Assembly: GCF_001601575.1 (NCBI RefSeq) | Contig: NZ_LOHZ01000023.1 | Location: 1 to 64,000 of the forward strand | Reading direction: 5' to 3' | DNA: 64,000 bases | Source of the DNA: Thermovenabulum gondwanense | Lineage (GTDB): Bacteria > Bacillota > Thermosediminibacteria > Thermosediminibacterales > Thermosediminibacteraceae | Made by a program: the position numbers and the translations under genes | The notes under the pieces: generated by a model | What the model saw: only the letters and a program-made list of their open reading frames with translations | Database searches by the model: none | What the model was told of the DNA's origin: nothing | Shown here: positions 56,098 through 64,000 of the stretch, piece after piece | Numbering within the stretch: the first letter of the stretch is position 1 | Layout of the letters: every line of letters begins with the position of its first letter

Positions 56098-56356
56098 TTT
56101 TTACCCTCCTTGTAAAAAGTAAATTTATTTTAAAAAATCTTGAAGCATTGAATATCCCAATTTGAAAAAATTCTCTTTAATTATTTAATAAAAAATTTAT
56201 TCGAAAAAACAATTTTATTATTAAATCTACTTTATGGCATAACTACAATTAATAAACTTTAATAATACTAAAATAAAAAATGTCTTATATAAATTAATAT
56301 CTTAAGAACCATTCAATTGATAAAAAATTAGGTATTTTATATTTTTCTTTCTCTTC

Positions 56357-57745
56357 TCAATCCTTATAGCTTGCAGCTTCATAGGAAATCATTATTTCGT
56401 TTAACTTTTTCTCTATATCTTTAACTTCCTTTTTTACAACTCCCTCACCTAAGAGAACGGTTTTTATGGTGAGAAATATTATCTTCAAATCAAGCATTAA
56501 CGAATAATTTAAAATGTAATATAAATCAAGCCTCAATTTGTTTTCAAACTCCGTATCGTAATTTCCCAAAACCTGTGCAAGGCCGGTTATCCCAGGTTTC
56601 AATAAATGCCTGTATTTGTAGAAGGGATTTTCTTTTGAAAACTTTTCTACAAACTCGGGCCTTTCGGGCCTCGGGCCTATAAGGCTCATATCCCCTTTTA
56701 ACACATTTATAAGCTGGGGAAGCTCGTCTATCCTCAAGGCACGAAGTATTTTCCCTACCTTCGTAATTCTCGGGTCATCCGCTTTTGCTATTACGGGCCC
56801 GGTGTATTTTTCCGCATCCTTTATCATGGTCCTGAATTTGTAAAGTTTAAAGACCCTGCCCTTTTCCCCTACCCTCTCCTGGACGAATAAAACAGGCCCT
56901 TCGGATGTAAGTTTTATAGCCACTGCGGATAAAAGAATTAAAGGTGAGGTTATTATCAATACAGCAATTGACGACAAAATATCTATAAAACGCTTTACAA
57001 TCTTCATTCCATTGGACATATTCCATCCGGGAATTTCAAAGGTTATCACATCGTCGTAGTTAGTTATTTTACTCTTTGACAGCAATAGCTCATATATACC
57101 GGGTATAACTATTATTTTTTTGCCTTCAAATGCGGCTTTCGTTATTTCTTCTCTATAATTAAACATATTTCTTGAATCCATCAATATAGCATCAGCATCT
57201 TTAATTAAATCCGAAATTGGCCCCATATTATCGCCAGTTGCAGCGTACCTGCAATCTATCCAGCTTTCGTCGATTTTTAGTAAACTATTTAATAATTTTT
57301 TCGCTTCCTCTTCTTTGCTTAAAAGTATTGCCTTTTCCGAACAGTTTAATTTTTTCAATATCCGCTGAATGACTATTTTCTCTACAAATATTGTAAAAAG
57401 CTGGAGGAAAAAGCCAAAGGCAAATACGCTCCTCGGGAAAGCAAAAGCGTGCAAAAAGTAGCTCGAAGCCATGCCTACGATGTTTACTATAATAAGGGAT
57501 ATGAAAAGGGATACAAAAATCTCTATCCCCTTTTTTCTTTCCAAATTAAATAGGTCGTAGGTGTAGAAAATGGCAAATCCTGAAACTAATATTACGGGAA
57601 TTACTTTAAGGAATGCAGAGTAGTTTACTATCGTAAATTTATATTTGAATAGAGAAAATATTATTATGTAACTTGAAAAAATTAGGGTAATATCTAAAGT
57701 AACATTTAAATAATATATTATTTTTCTTACCAAAGATTTACTCAT
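56357..57745 (-). CDS. Undecaprenyl-phosphate sugar phosphotransferase (WbaP-like initiator)
   Basis: This membrane enzyme transfers a sugar 1-phosphate to undecaprenyl phosphate and starts repeat-unit assembly. About four N-terminal helices and a CoA-binding-like region precede the bacterial sugar transferase domain. That domain carries VQERVGEKGRVFKLYKFRTM, LRALRIDELPQLINVLKGDM and LIGPRPERPEF. The start is the ATG at 57745 after GGAGATG. The gene is separated from glf by 259 bp of AT-rich DNA with no visible feature. It is the first gene of the cluster. Confidence 0.92.
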   Translation of the reverse strand: MSKSLVRKIIYYLNVTLDITLIFSSYIIIFSLFKYKFTIVNYSAFLKVIPVILVSGFAIFYTYDLFNLERKKGIEIFVSLFISLIIVNIVGMASSYFLHAFAFPRSVFAFGFFLQLFTIFVEKIVIQRILKKLNCSEKAILLSKEEEAKKLLNSLLKIDESWIDCRYAATGDNMGPISDLIKDADAILMDSRNMFNYREEITKAAFEGKKIIVIPGIYELLLSKSKITNYDDVITFEIPGWNMSNGMKIVKRFIDILSSIAVLIITSPLILLSAVAIKLTSEGPVLFVQERVGEKGRVFKLYKFRTMIKDAEKYTGPVIAKADDPRITKVGKILRALRIDELPQLINVLKGDMSLIGPRPERPEFVEKFSKENPFYKYRHLLKPGITGLAQVLGNYDTEFENKLRLDLYYILNYSLMLDLKIIFLTIKTVLLGEGVVKKEVKDIEKKLNEIMISYEAASYKD

Positions 57746-58051
57746 AAAAACATCTCCATAATTTTGTTTATTTGAAAAAAACAATCCGTTTATTATTTAT
57801 ACGACATAACTTCCAGTTTTCCTTCTTTATTTTTTCATTTTTTACCATTTTTCGCCGATTTTTCTTAAATTTTGATAGTTTTAAATAAAAAAATCAATAT
57901 TTATAAGTTTAACCTTCTCCTATCATTTTATTGCAAAAATATAAATTTTCCTACTTGGAGATTAATGAAATTTTAAGGACTTTATGTTAAAATTTTATTT
58001 GTTGTTATTAATTGCTAATTATTTTCATTTATTTTGGGAGGGACAATAACC
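57746..58051. other. Divergent promoter region without genes
   Basis: Lies between the divergent initiator gene and the broken Wzz gene. It is AT-rich and must hold promoters in both directions. I see no clear consensus promoter, riboswitch or repeat. Confidence 0.5.
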
Positions 58052-58604
58052 GTGGAAGAAGAAATAACTTTAAGAGAACTTATTGAAATCATATTAAAGC
58101 GGAAAAAAGTTTTATTATCCTTTGTCACAGTGTGTCTTATCGTCTCTATAGTTTTAAGCTTTTTTATCATCAGGCCTATCTATGAAGCGGAATGTAAGAT
58201 AAACGTTTCGGGGATATACCCTGTCGTTGGTTTTCTCGGCAGCAATACCAGTTCCGTCCTTTTAAATGAAAAAACCGATAATAATTCTAATTTTCTCTTT
58301 GAAACCGACCAAATCGATAAAGATGTAACCGCAATGCTTTCATCATTAAATTCTTACCCTTATTCCTCTGTAAATAACATTAAAGAAGAAATATTAAATC
58401 CCGTTGTTATTGAAAGAACAATAAACGAATTAAAGCTTGACCCAAAAATATATTCCTATAAAACCATGAGAACCTATTTCGCCAAAAAAAGCTCTAAATA
58501 TCTCCCTTTCCATAGTTTTAGGTATTATGCTGGGATTTTTTGCGGTATTCTTTGTTGAGTACTGGGAAAGTACGGATATAAATAAGAAGGAGGCACCAAA
58601 ATGA
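58052..58604 (+). pseudogene. Wzz/GumC-type chain-length regulator with internal deletion
   Basis: The frame from the GTG at 58052 (behind GGGAGGG) encodes the N-terminal membrane anchor and periplasmic start of a Wzz-family protein: TLRELIEIILKRKKVLL, then a helix, then FFIIRPIYEAECKINV. It runs about 150 residues. Near 58510 it jumps, out of frame, to the terminal membrane helix (VLGIMLGFFAVFFVEYWES), which reads to 58604. Most of the periplasmic domain is missing, so it cannot work normally. Chain length may be uncontrolled or set elsewhere. Confidence 0.78.
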
Positions 58605-59440
58605 AAAACTTCGTTTCGGCGGATTGGCTTTATGAAAATCTAAATAATGAGAATGTGAAGATTTTCGATGTGAGAAGCGACCTTTTTGATAAGGAATACG
58701 GAAAAAAGGCTTTTGAAGATGGTCATATTAAAAATGCCGTTTTTGTTGACTTAGAAAGGTATTTATCCGGTCCAAAAGGAAAGCACGGTGGGAGGCATCC
58801 TTTGCCGGATTTGAAGGAATTTGCAGAATGGGTTAAAAGCCTGGGAATCGGTAAGGATACCATTGTCGTGGCTTATGATGAGCAAAAGATAGCATCCGCA
58901 GCAAGGTTTTGCTTTATGCTAAGGCTCATAGGCCATGAAAAAAATTTTATCCTCGATGGCAGTATAAAAATGTGGGTAGATAAGGGATATCCTTTGGAAA
59001 AGGGAAGCGGTGAAAATGGGTATAAGGATGTATCCGATTTTTCACCCGAGTTTCATTTAGAATTGGTGGCCGATGTAAACGATGTAAGGGCGGCTATTGG
59101 AAGGGAAGATGCGGCTATAGTTGATTCCAGGATGCCCGAAAGGTATAAGGGTTTAATTGAGCCCATAGATTTTAAAAAAGGGCATATCCCTTCTGCGGTA
59201 AACTTTTTCTGGAAGGAGAACTTGAAGGAAAACGGTGAATTAAAGGATATAGAAGTACTTGAAGAAAGATTTTCATCTTTGAAGGGGAAAAAAGATATAA
59301 TCGTCTACTGCGGTTCCGGAATAGATGCTACCTTTAACTTTTTCACATTGGATGAGCTTGGGATAAAATCAAGGGTTTACATAGGAAGCTTCAGCGATTG
59401 GATAACTTATGAGGAAAATGAGGTGATTGTAGAGCAATGA
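58601..59440 (+). CDS. Thiosulfate/3-mercaptopyruvate sulfurtransferase (tandem rhodanese)
   Basis: This 279-residue protein has two rhodanese domains. The N-terminal one lacks the catalytic Cys, and the C-terminal one has it in YCGSGIDATF. Substrates are thiosulfate or mercaptopyruvate with cyanide or a thiol as acceptor. The ATG overlaps the stop of the broken Wzz gene and follows AAGGAGG, so it may use that gene's promoter. It has no functional link to the polysaccharide genes. Confidence 0.92.
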   Translation: MKNFVSADWLYENLNNENVKIFDVRSDLFDKEYGKKAFEDGHIKNAVFVDLERYLSGPKGKHGGRHPLPDLKEFAEWVKSLGIGKDTIVVAYDEQKIASAARFCFMLRLIGHEKNFILDGSIKMWVDKGYPLEKGSGENGYKDVSDFSPEFHLELVADVNDVRAAIGREDAAIVDSRMPERYKGLIEPIDFKKGHIPSAVNFFWKENLKENGELKDIEVLEERFSSLKGKKDIIVYCGSGIDATFNFFTLDELGIKSRVYIGSFSDWITYEENEVIVEQ

Positions 59441-59442
59441 AA

Positions 59443-59475
59443 AAACCTTCGGCCTAAAGCCGAAGGTTTTTTATT
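59443..59475. terminator. Terminator after the sulfurtransferase
   Basis: A 12-bp stem AAAACCTTCGGC/GCCGAAGGTTTT is followed by T-rich DNA. It can also end the converging PTS operon. Confidence 0.88.
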
Positions 59476-59486
59476 TAGAATTTTTA

Positions 59487-59909
59487 TTAATCATTGTTAA
59501 TAAAATTAAGTTCCTGAAATCCTTCTACAATGGCTTCTTTCCCAGATGTTTTTAATTTAGAGACAATAAAATCTATATCACAATTGTTAAGCAATAAAGA
59601 TGATAATTCAAGAACTATCGGAAGGTTAACTCCAGCTAAAACTTTTATCTTATTTTTTTTATGTTGACTAGCCAGCTTCATTGCAATATTAAATGGACTC
59701 CCCCCAAATAAATCTGCCATAACTAATATATCTTCATCGCTATTTTCGATTTCAATTTTAATTTTTTCTTCAAAACCAGATATATCGTCATTTTCACCAA
59801 AACTAATGGATTTTAGAAAATCTAATTCGCCAATTATCATTCTGGCAGCATCAACCAGACCATACGGAAAATTCCCGTGACCAATCAATATTATTTTCAA
59901 GAAAATCAC
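59487..59909 (-). CDS. PTS EIIA component, mannose family
   Basis: This 140-residue protein carries the phosphorylated His11 in IGHGNFPYGL and the LFGGSPFNIAM loop. It relays phosphate from HPr to the EIIB encoded upstream. It is the last gene of the operon and overlaps the SIS gene by 4 bp. Confidence 0.92.
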   Translation of the reverse strand: MIFLKIILIGHGNFPYGLVDAARMIIGELDFLKSISFGENDDISGFEEKIKIEIENSDEDILVMADLFGGSPFNIAMKLASQHKKNKIKVLAGVNLPIVLELSSLLLNNCDIDFIVSKLKTSGKEAIVEGFQELNFINND

Positions 59910-60664
59910 ACCTTTAAATTTTTTACATATTCAGTGTATTTTGCATAAACAATATCATTATTATCTTTGGGTAAATTGGTGACATTTGGTGAAACAAATG
60001 TAGGCAAGTCAATTCCCTTTTCTTTAAGTATCTTTGCTGTTTCACATAACAAAGACATCGAAATAAATATTACTGATAATGTAGAGCTAGCACCAATTTT
60101 TGCTTCCTGCCCTTCTATCTCTACAAGAGCATCTTCTAAAGGTGCACAATTATCTATAACAATATCAGCAATGTCTGCTAAGCTCTTCCCACTGGAATGT
60201 AAAGGTTTAACATGTTTATAATTATCCATTGAAGTAATTCCTATTACCTTCATTCCCTTATCTTTTGCATATAAAGCAGCCTCAATTGGGGCAGCATTTA
60301 ATCCTCCATGGGAATATACAACCATCGAATCTTCCTTATAAAAATTAAAACTCTGCAAAAAATTTTTAATATATCCTTCCTGTCTTTCAATCCATAAAAG
60401 TTCTCTAGCGCCACCGGGGCCAATAACATTAAACCATATTAATCTGGGATCTACCAGTGGATGTAAACCAACATAACTCCCGTATCTTGGAAATATATCC
60501 ATTACAGGTAAAGCTGAATGACCACTACCAAAGAGATGAACAAGATGGCCACTTGCAATGCTTTCAGCCATTATTTCACTTGCTTTTCTAATATTTTCAC
60601 TCTCTTTTTCAATAATATTTTTAAGAATTTTCAAAGCTCTCTCTTGATACGTTTTTGCCGACAT
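59906..60664 (-). CDS. SIS-domain sugar-phosphate isomerase-like protein
   Basis: This 252-residue soluble protein has a single SIS domain: LVHLFGSGHSALPVMDIFPRY at residues 36-56 and YSHGGLNAAPIEAA in the middle, like the UPF0309/phosphosugar-binding group. It could isomerise, deaminate or cleave the sugar phosphate made by this PTS. The exact reaction is unknown. It lies between EIID and EIIA, so it belongs to the same pathway. Confidence 0.85.
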   Translation of the reverse strand: MSAKTYQERALKILKNIIEKESENIRKASEIMAESIASGHLVHLFGSGHSALPVMDIFPRYGSYVGLHPLVDPRLIWFNVIGPGGARELLWIERQEGYIKNFLQSFNFYKEDSMVVYSHGGLNAAPIEAALYAKDKGMKVIGITSMDNYKHVKPLHSSGKSLADIADIVIDNCAPLEDALVEIEGQEAKIGASSTLSVIFISMSLLCETAKILKEKGIDLPTFVSPNVTNLPKDNNDIVYAKYTEYVKNLKV

Positions 60665-60681
60665 TTATAGCACTCCTTTTT

Positions 60682-61497
60682 TTATAAAATTTTTGCAACC
60701 ACACCAATAAAAGTAACTATGAATATAAATCCCATAACCCATAAAGGAGATTTTTTCTTAATTGATAAAAGATACCAAACTAAAATTACTGTTAATAATG
60801 ACAATATGCCCGGGAAAATAGAATCTAATATCTTTTGAAATTCGATTGCCATTTCACCAGAAGTATATTTAACAATTGTGGAAAGATTGACATATGATGC
60901 TGAAAGCGCACCCATTACTAATAATCCGAGTACACTTAAAGCATCTGTCAGAGCATTAATTCTACCACCCTGCATAATATCCTGGATACCCCCAAGTCCT
61001 GCATGATATCCAAATTTAAATAGATACCAAGAAACAAGGGCTATCAAGGTAGGATACAATAACGCATAAAAAATTGGTCCAATTACTCCCGCAGTTTTTG
61101 TTATCCCTATGGCGATAGCTAATAATATAGGAATTAATGTGCCCGGGATAAGTGTATCACCAATTCCCGAAAGAGGACCCATGAGCGCCACCTTAACTGT
61201 ATTAATAGTATCATCATCAATTTCTGCACCATTTGCTCTCTGTTCTTCAAAAGCAGCAGTAACTCCATGTATTACACTTCCTATTTGTGGTTCTACATTA
61301 AACAATACTAAATGCCTTTTTAATGCTTTTACTTTTTCTTCTTTATTATGATATAATTCTTCAATTATCGGTAACATTGAATGGCAGAAAGCTATACCCT
61401 GCATTCTTTCTCCACTCTGTGATGAACCGTTAAAGAAAAACCATGTCAGCCATGACCTGAATAATGCTTTAGAACTTAACTTTTTGTATTCATCCAT
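60682..61497 (-). CDS. PTS EIID component, mannose family
   Basis: This membrane subunit of about 271 residues includes WLTWFFFNGSSQSGERMQG, GPLSGIGDTLIPGTLIPILL and hydrophobic C-terminal helices. It forms the channel with EIIC. The start is the ATG at 61497, after GGGGAGGTG, giving a short overlap with EIIC. Confidence 0.92.
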   Translation of the reverse strand: MDEYKKLSSKALFRSWLTWFFFNGSSQSGERMQGIAFCHSMLPIIEELYHNKEEKVKALKRHLVLFNVEPQIGSVIHGVTAAFEEQRANGAEIDDDTINTVKVALMGPLSGIGDTLIPGTLIPILLAIAIGITKTAGVIGPIFYALLYPTLIALVSWYLFKFGYHAGLGGIQDIMQGGRINALTDALSVLGLLVMGALSASYVNLSTIVKYTSGEMAIEFQKILDSIFPGILSLLTVILVWYLLSIKKKSPLWVMGFIFIVTFIGVVAKIL

Positions 61498-62257
61498 TAT
61501 ATGATTCACCTCCCCTAAATTTAAACCAGAATACGGACAATACAACTCCCATTACGGCAATCGCTATTATCGGAAGATTTAGATATTTTACTAACATAAA
61601 TCCAAGAATAAATATGCCGAAATAACTTTTGTCTTTTATTATCATATTAAGTAATAATCCTATTCCCAGGGCAGGTAATATTCCCCCCACTACAGCCAAA
61701 TAATGAGTAATAATTGGTGGTATCATGTTTAGTAAATTCTGTAAAAAGCCGTGTCCAAAATATAGAATTAAAAATGCAGGTATAAATCTCATTGCAAAGT
61801 TGACCGTTTGGGCACCAATATTCATGGCTATGATGCCTTTATCATTTCCTTCATTAGCATATTTGTCTGCCCTGTGGGCGAAATATACATTAATGACCCA
61901 GATTATATTCCAGATTGTTACACCAATCAAACCCACAGGGACTGCCAGAGTTGGTGCAATATTCGGATTAGCCTTCGATAAAATAATAAGAGCAGTGGTT
62001 AAATAACCTATATAATCTACATCAAAAGGCATCACAGCTCCTGGTGTAATAATGCCGATATACATAGCTTGAATTAAAATTCCTACTTCTAAAGCAGTTT
62101 TCATATCACCCAAAATAAAACCTACAAGCGCTGAAGCTATAAGAGGCCTACCAAGGGTATAAAATCCTCCAGTAGTTCCAAAAAACCATGGTGCCCCTAT
62201 TGCTCCAAGATAAGAAAGAAGAGCTATTAAAGAAATTTTTAAAACCACAATTTTCAC
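61490..62257 (-). CDS. PTS EIIC component, mannose family
   Basis: This 255-residue membrane subunit has about seven helices, with GRPLIASALVGFILGDMKTA and MPFDVDYIGYLTTAL as conserved regions. With EIID it transports and hands the sugar to EIIB for phosphorylation. It is co-transcribed with its partners at short spacing. Confidence 0.92.
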   Translation of the reverse strand: MKIVVLKISLIALLSYLGAIGAPWFFGTTGGFYTLGRPLIASALVGFILGDMKTALEVGILIQAMYIGIITPGAVMPFDVDYIGYLTTALIILSKANPNIAPTLAVPVGLIGVTIWNIIWVINVYFAHRADKYANEGNDKGIIAMNIGAQTVNFAMRFIPAFLILYFGHGFLQNLLNMIPPIITHYLAVVGGILPALGIGLLLNMIIKDKSYFGIFILGFMLVKYLNLPIIAIAVMGVVLSVFWFKFRGGESYNG

Positions 62258-62262
62258 CCTCC

Positions 62263-62757
62263 TTATTTAAAATTCAGCTTCACCTTACTCCAAAAATAAA
62301 TTGGAGTCTCCGGTAATAATTGAAAATCAATATTCACCCCCTTATTTTCTTCTAAATCATTCAAATAACCTACCTCCTCGTCCGTTAAGAAAATATTATG
62401 TGTAATTTCAAAAATCTTTTGATTGCTATTAATTTTTTTAGATACATTTCCAATATTTAATCTGTGAACTTTTATGCCATTATTAATTAATTCATATGCA
62501 ATTTTAGGAAACCTTACTATCATCATTACGTTTTCTTTTTCGTTAATTGAATTTACGACATCTTTTACTTCTTCAGCTTTACATATGATACACTTAATAT
62601 TCTTTGGTACAGCCATAGTCGCAATAGATTTCAATACAGGGTTTTTTGCAGTCTCATCATCTACTGCTACTATTAAAGTGATATCATAATGCCTTATCCA
62701 TTTTGTAATAATTTGACCGTGTATCAACCTATCATCCACTCTTAATAACTTTATCAT
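62263..62757 (-). CDS. PTS EIIB component, mannose family
   Basis: This 164-residue protein has the phosphorylated His13 in RVDDRLIHGQI, the standard EIIB active site. The start is the ATG at 62757 behind AAGGTGG. It is the first transport gene, two bases or so after the regulator gene, so regulator and PTS are co-transcribed. Confidence 0.92.
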   Translation of the reverse strand: MIKLLRVDDRLIHGQIITKWIRHYDITLIVAVDDETAKNPVLKSIATMAVPKNIKCIICKAEEVKDVVNSINEKENVMMIVRFPKIAYELINNGIKVHRLNIGNVSKKINSNQKIFEITHNIFLTDEEVGYLNDLEENKGVNIDFQLLPETPIYFWSKVKLNFK

Positions 62758-62767
62758 TATAACCACC

Positions 62768-63505
62768 TTACCCCTCTGTCTTTAAGTTTACACGTATAGA
62801 ATATATATCGCCCCTCAATAACGAAACTGTAAATTCAAATGGAATCCCTTCTTGATTAAAAGTAATCCTTTTTACTAAAAACGCGGCAGTTTTTAAACCA
62901 ACTGATAATTGTTCTGCAATATTTTTGTCATTAATATTTTTTGAATAATATATTTCTTCCGCTCTATACGGAACAATATCATATTTTGTTTTTATAATCT
63001 CATATAAAGAATTGCTATTTTTGAAATATTCCAGGTTAAAGTTTTTAAATAAATAACAAGGTAGATAGCTTTTTTGTATAGCTATAGGTTCACCATTTCC
63101 GATTCTTAATCTTTCAATAACCCATACATTTTTATCCGAGTCTAAATTTAATGCTTCTCCTATCTCATTGTCAGCATATTCCTTTAAAAATTTTAATATC
63201 TTAGTTTCTAGTTCTATCCCTTTCTGCTTCATTTCTTCAGTAAAACTTTGTAAACTTAAAAATCGCTGTATTTTAGGTTTTGCTACAAAAGTACCTTTCC
63301 CTTGGATTCTATACAATATTCCTTCTTGTACAAGATCTGACAATGCTTTCCTGACTGTTATAAGACTAACATTATACAATTTCTGCAGTTCATTTTCGCT
63401 TGGTATTTTTTCGTTTTCTCTATATACACCTTTTTTTATATCCTCTAATAATTCATTTTTTAATTGATAATATAAAGGTAAGGGTTTTCTTCTATTAACA
63501 GCCAT
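62768..63505 (-). CDS. GntR/HutC-family regulator
   Basis: This 245-residue repressor has an N-terminal winged helix (YRENEKIPSENELQKLYNVS, then LITVRKALSDLVQEGIL). The C-terminal UTRA ligand domain contains NVWVIERLRIGNGEPIAIQK and EEIYYSKNIND. It probably senses the phosphorylated amino sugar or glycoside imported by the PTS and autoregulates. The upstream interval 63506-63656 is AT-rich. I could not define an operator there. Confidence 0.9.
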   Translation of the reverse strand: MAVNRRKPLPLYYQLKNELLEDIKKGVYRENEKIPSENELQKLYNVSLITVRKALSDLVQEGILYRIQGKGTFVAKPKIQRFLSLQSFTEEMKQKGIELETKILKFLKEYADNEIGEALNLDSDKNVWVIERLRIGNGEPIAIQKSYLPCYLFKNFNLEYFKNSNSLYEIIKTKYDIVPYRAEEIYYSKNINDKNIAEQLSVGLKTAAFLVKRITFNQEGIPFEFTVSLLRGDIYSIRVNLKTEG

Positions 63506-63656
63506 GTTATCACCGCCTCGTACGTTATCATAATAATATGTTCTTATACTAAGTTATTCTACAACAATTTTAATATTCCTTCTTAAAATTTTATTTTTTT
63601 ATAATTTTTTTAAATTCTACCGTATATATATTAATCTCAAAAATTTAGATAAATAA

Positions 63657-63689
63657 AGAGGCGGGCATCTGATAAATATGCCCACCTCT
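63657..63689 (-). terminator. Terminator after the dipeptidase gene
   Basis: An imperfect 12-bp stem (63657-63668 with 63678-63689, one mismatch) precedes TTTATTT on the minus strand. Confidence 0.7.
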
Positions 63690-63712
63690 ATATCGACATG
63701 CAACCTAAAATA

Positions 63713-64000
63713 CTAACTCCAAACTTGTTTTAGTACCCTAATTGCATTGCCGCCTATTACTTTTTCAATATCCTCATCGGAATACCCATGTTTTACCAGC
63801 CACCTGAGAATATTCCACGATGCTTCCGTAGGATTTTCCAACCCTTTTACATATGGGACTTCTTCATACTCCACATTATTATTGCTTGTTTCTTTCTTTG
63901 ATAAATTTGCAGCAAAAACATGATGCAATCCCACATGATCGCCATATAATGAATCTATTCCAAATGAAACATGATCTATGCCCACAAGATTTGCAATGTA
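63713..64000 (-). CDS. Membrane dipeptidase, peptidase family M19 (C-terminal part)
   Basis: Only the last 96 or so residues lie in the window. The frame is open to the right edge, so the start is outside. The sequence VGIDHVSFGIDSLYGDH, then YVKGLENPTEASWNILRWLV and IEKVIGGNAIRVLKQVW, matches the end of M19 zinc dipeptidases, which hydrolyse dipeptides, often D-residue-containing. A role in recycling wall peptides is possible. Confidence 0.8.
   Translation of the reverse strand, partial: YIANLVGIDHVSFGIDSLYGDHVGLHHVFAANLSKKETSNNNVEYEEVPYVKGLENPTEASWNILRWLVKHGYSDEDIEKVIGGNAIRVLKQVWS

Overview
The window looks like the chromosome of an anaerobic, low-GC Firmicute of the class Clostridia, possibly a thermophile near Thermoanaerobacterales or Thermosediminibacterales. 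This is inferred from AT-rich DNA, strong AGGAGG-type ribosome binding sites with many TTG/GTG starts, PTS operons with LicT-type antitermination, an aldo/keto reductase carrying a ferredoxin domain, the anaerobic ornithine thiolase OrtAB, and sigma-54 enhancer-binding proteins. No rRNA, tRNA, CRISPR array, prophage or intact insertion sequence was seen. Most genes lie on the minus strand.

Layout. 0.1-1.6 kb: three tandem paralogous beta-rich proteins of unknown function. 1.6-6.6 kb: galE, then a PTS sugar operon (NagE-like EIIBC, EIIA, an unknown enzyme-like protein) behind a LicT-type antiterminator with a recognisable RAT/terminator. 6.8-14.2 kb: aldo/keto reductase, chemoreceptor, HD-GYP phosphodiesterase, a two-gene split permease with a PadR regulator and its palindromic operator, and a gap gene lacking the usual NAD-selecting Asp. 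14.4-18 kb: HEPN/MNT pair, an AAA ATPase, a broken gltS. 18-25 kb: ortA, ortB and an NhaC antiporter behind a sigma-54 promoter, with a two-component system (the kinase frameshifted) that probably drives it. 25-26.4 kb: a graveyard holding a disarmed PIN toxin copy, gene tails and a larC stub. 26.4-35 kb: a sigma-54-controlled cassette of a TRAP transporter, a LarA-like (nickel-pincer family) protein and five proteins with no clear function. 35-41 kb: a sugar-acid module (FGGY kinase, GntP permease, class II aldolase, 2-hydroxyacid dehydrogenase, RpiR regulator). 41-45.4 kb: broken sigma-54 activator, M20 hydrolase, and enolase-superfamily and nitrilase genes joined by a deletion. 45.6-48.2 kb: DUF4143 ATPase and an intact antitoxin/PIN pair. 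48.2-58.6 kb: a surface-polysaccharide cluster (galU, MurJ-family flippase, three glycosyltransferases, Wzy-like polymerase, glf, WbaP-like initiator, broken Wzz). 58.6-64 kb: rhodanese, mannose-family PTS operon with a SIS protein and GntR regulator, and the end of an M19 dipeptidase gene.

How it fits together. The cell imports sugars by PTS and organic acids by TRAP and GntP systems, and its catabolic operons are governed by local regulators. Two operons share an identical 17-base sigma-54 promoter core, and each has repeated upstream elements suited to a dedicated activator. GalE, Glf and the cluster at 48-58 kb imply a galactofuranose-containing surface polymer. Between about 14 and 48 kb there are many broken genes and copied gene fragments, which points to repeated recombination and loss. 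The strongest candidate for an undescribed system is the TRAP/LarA-like cassette at 27.8-34.9 kb.
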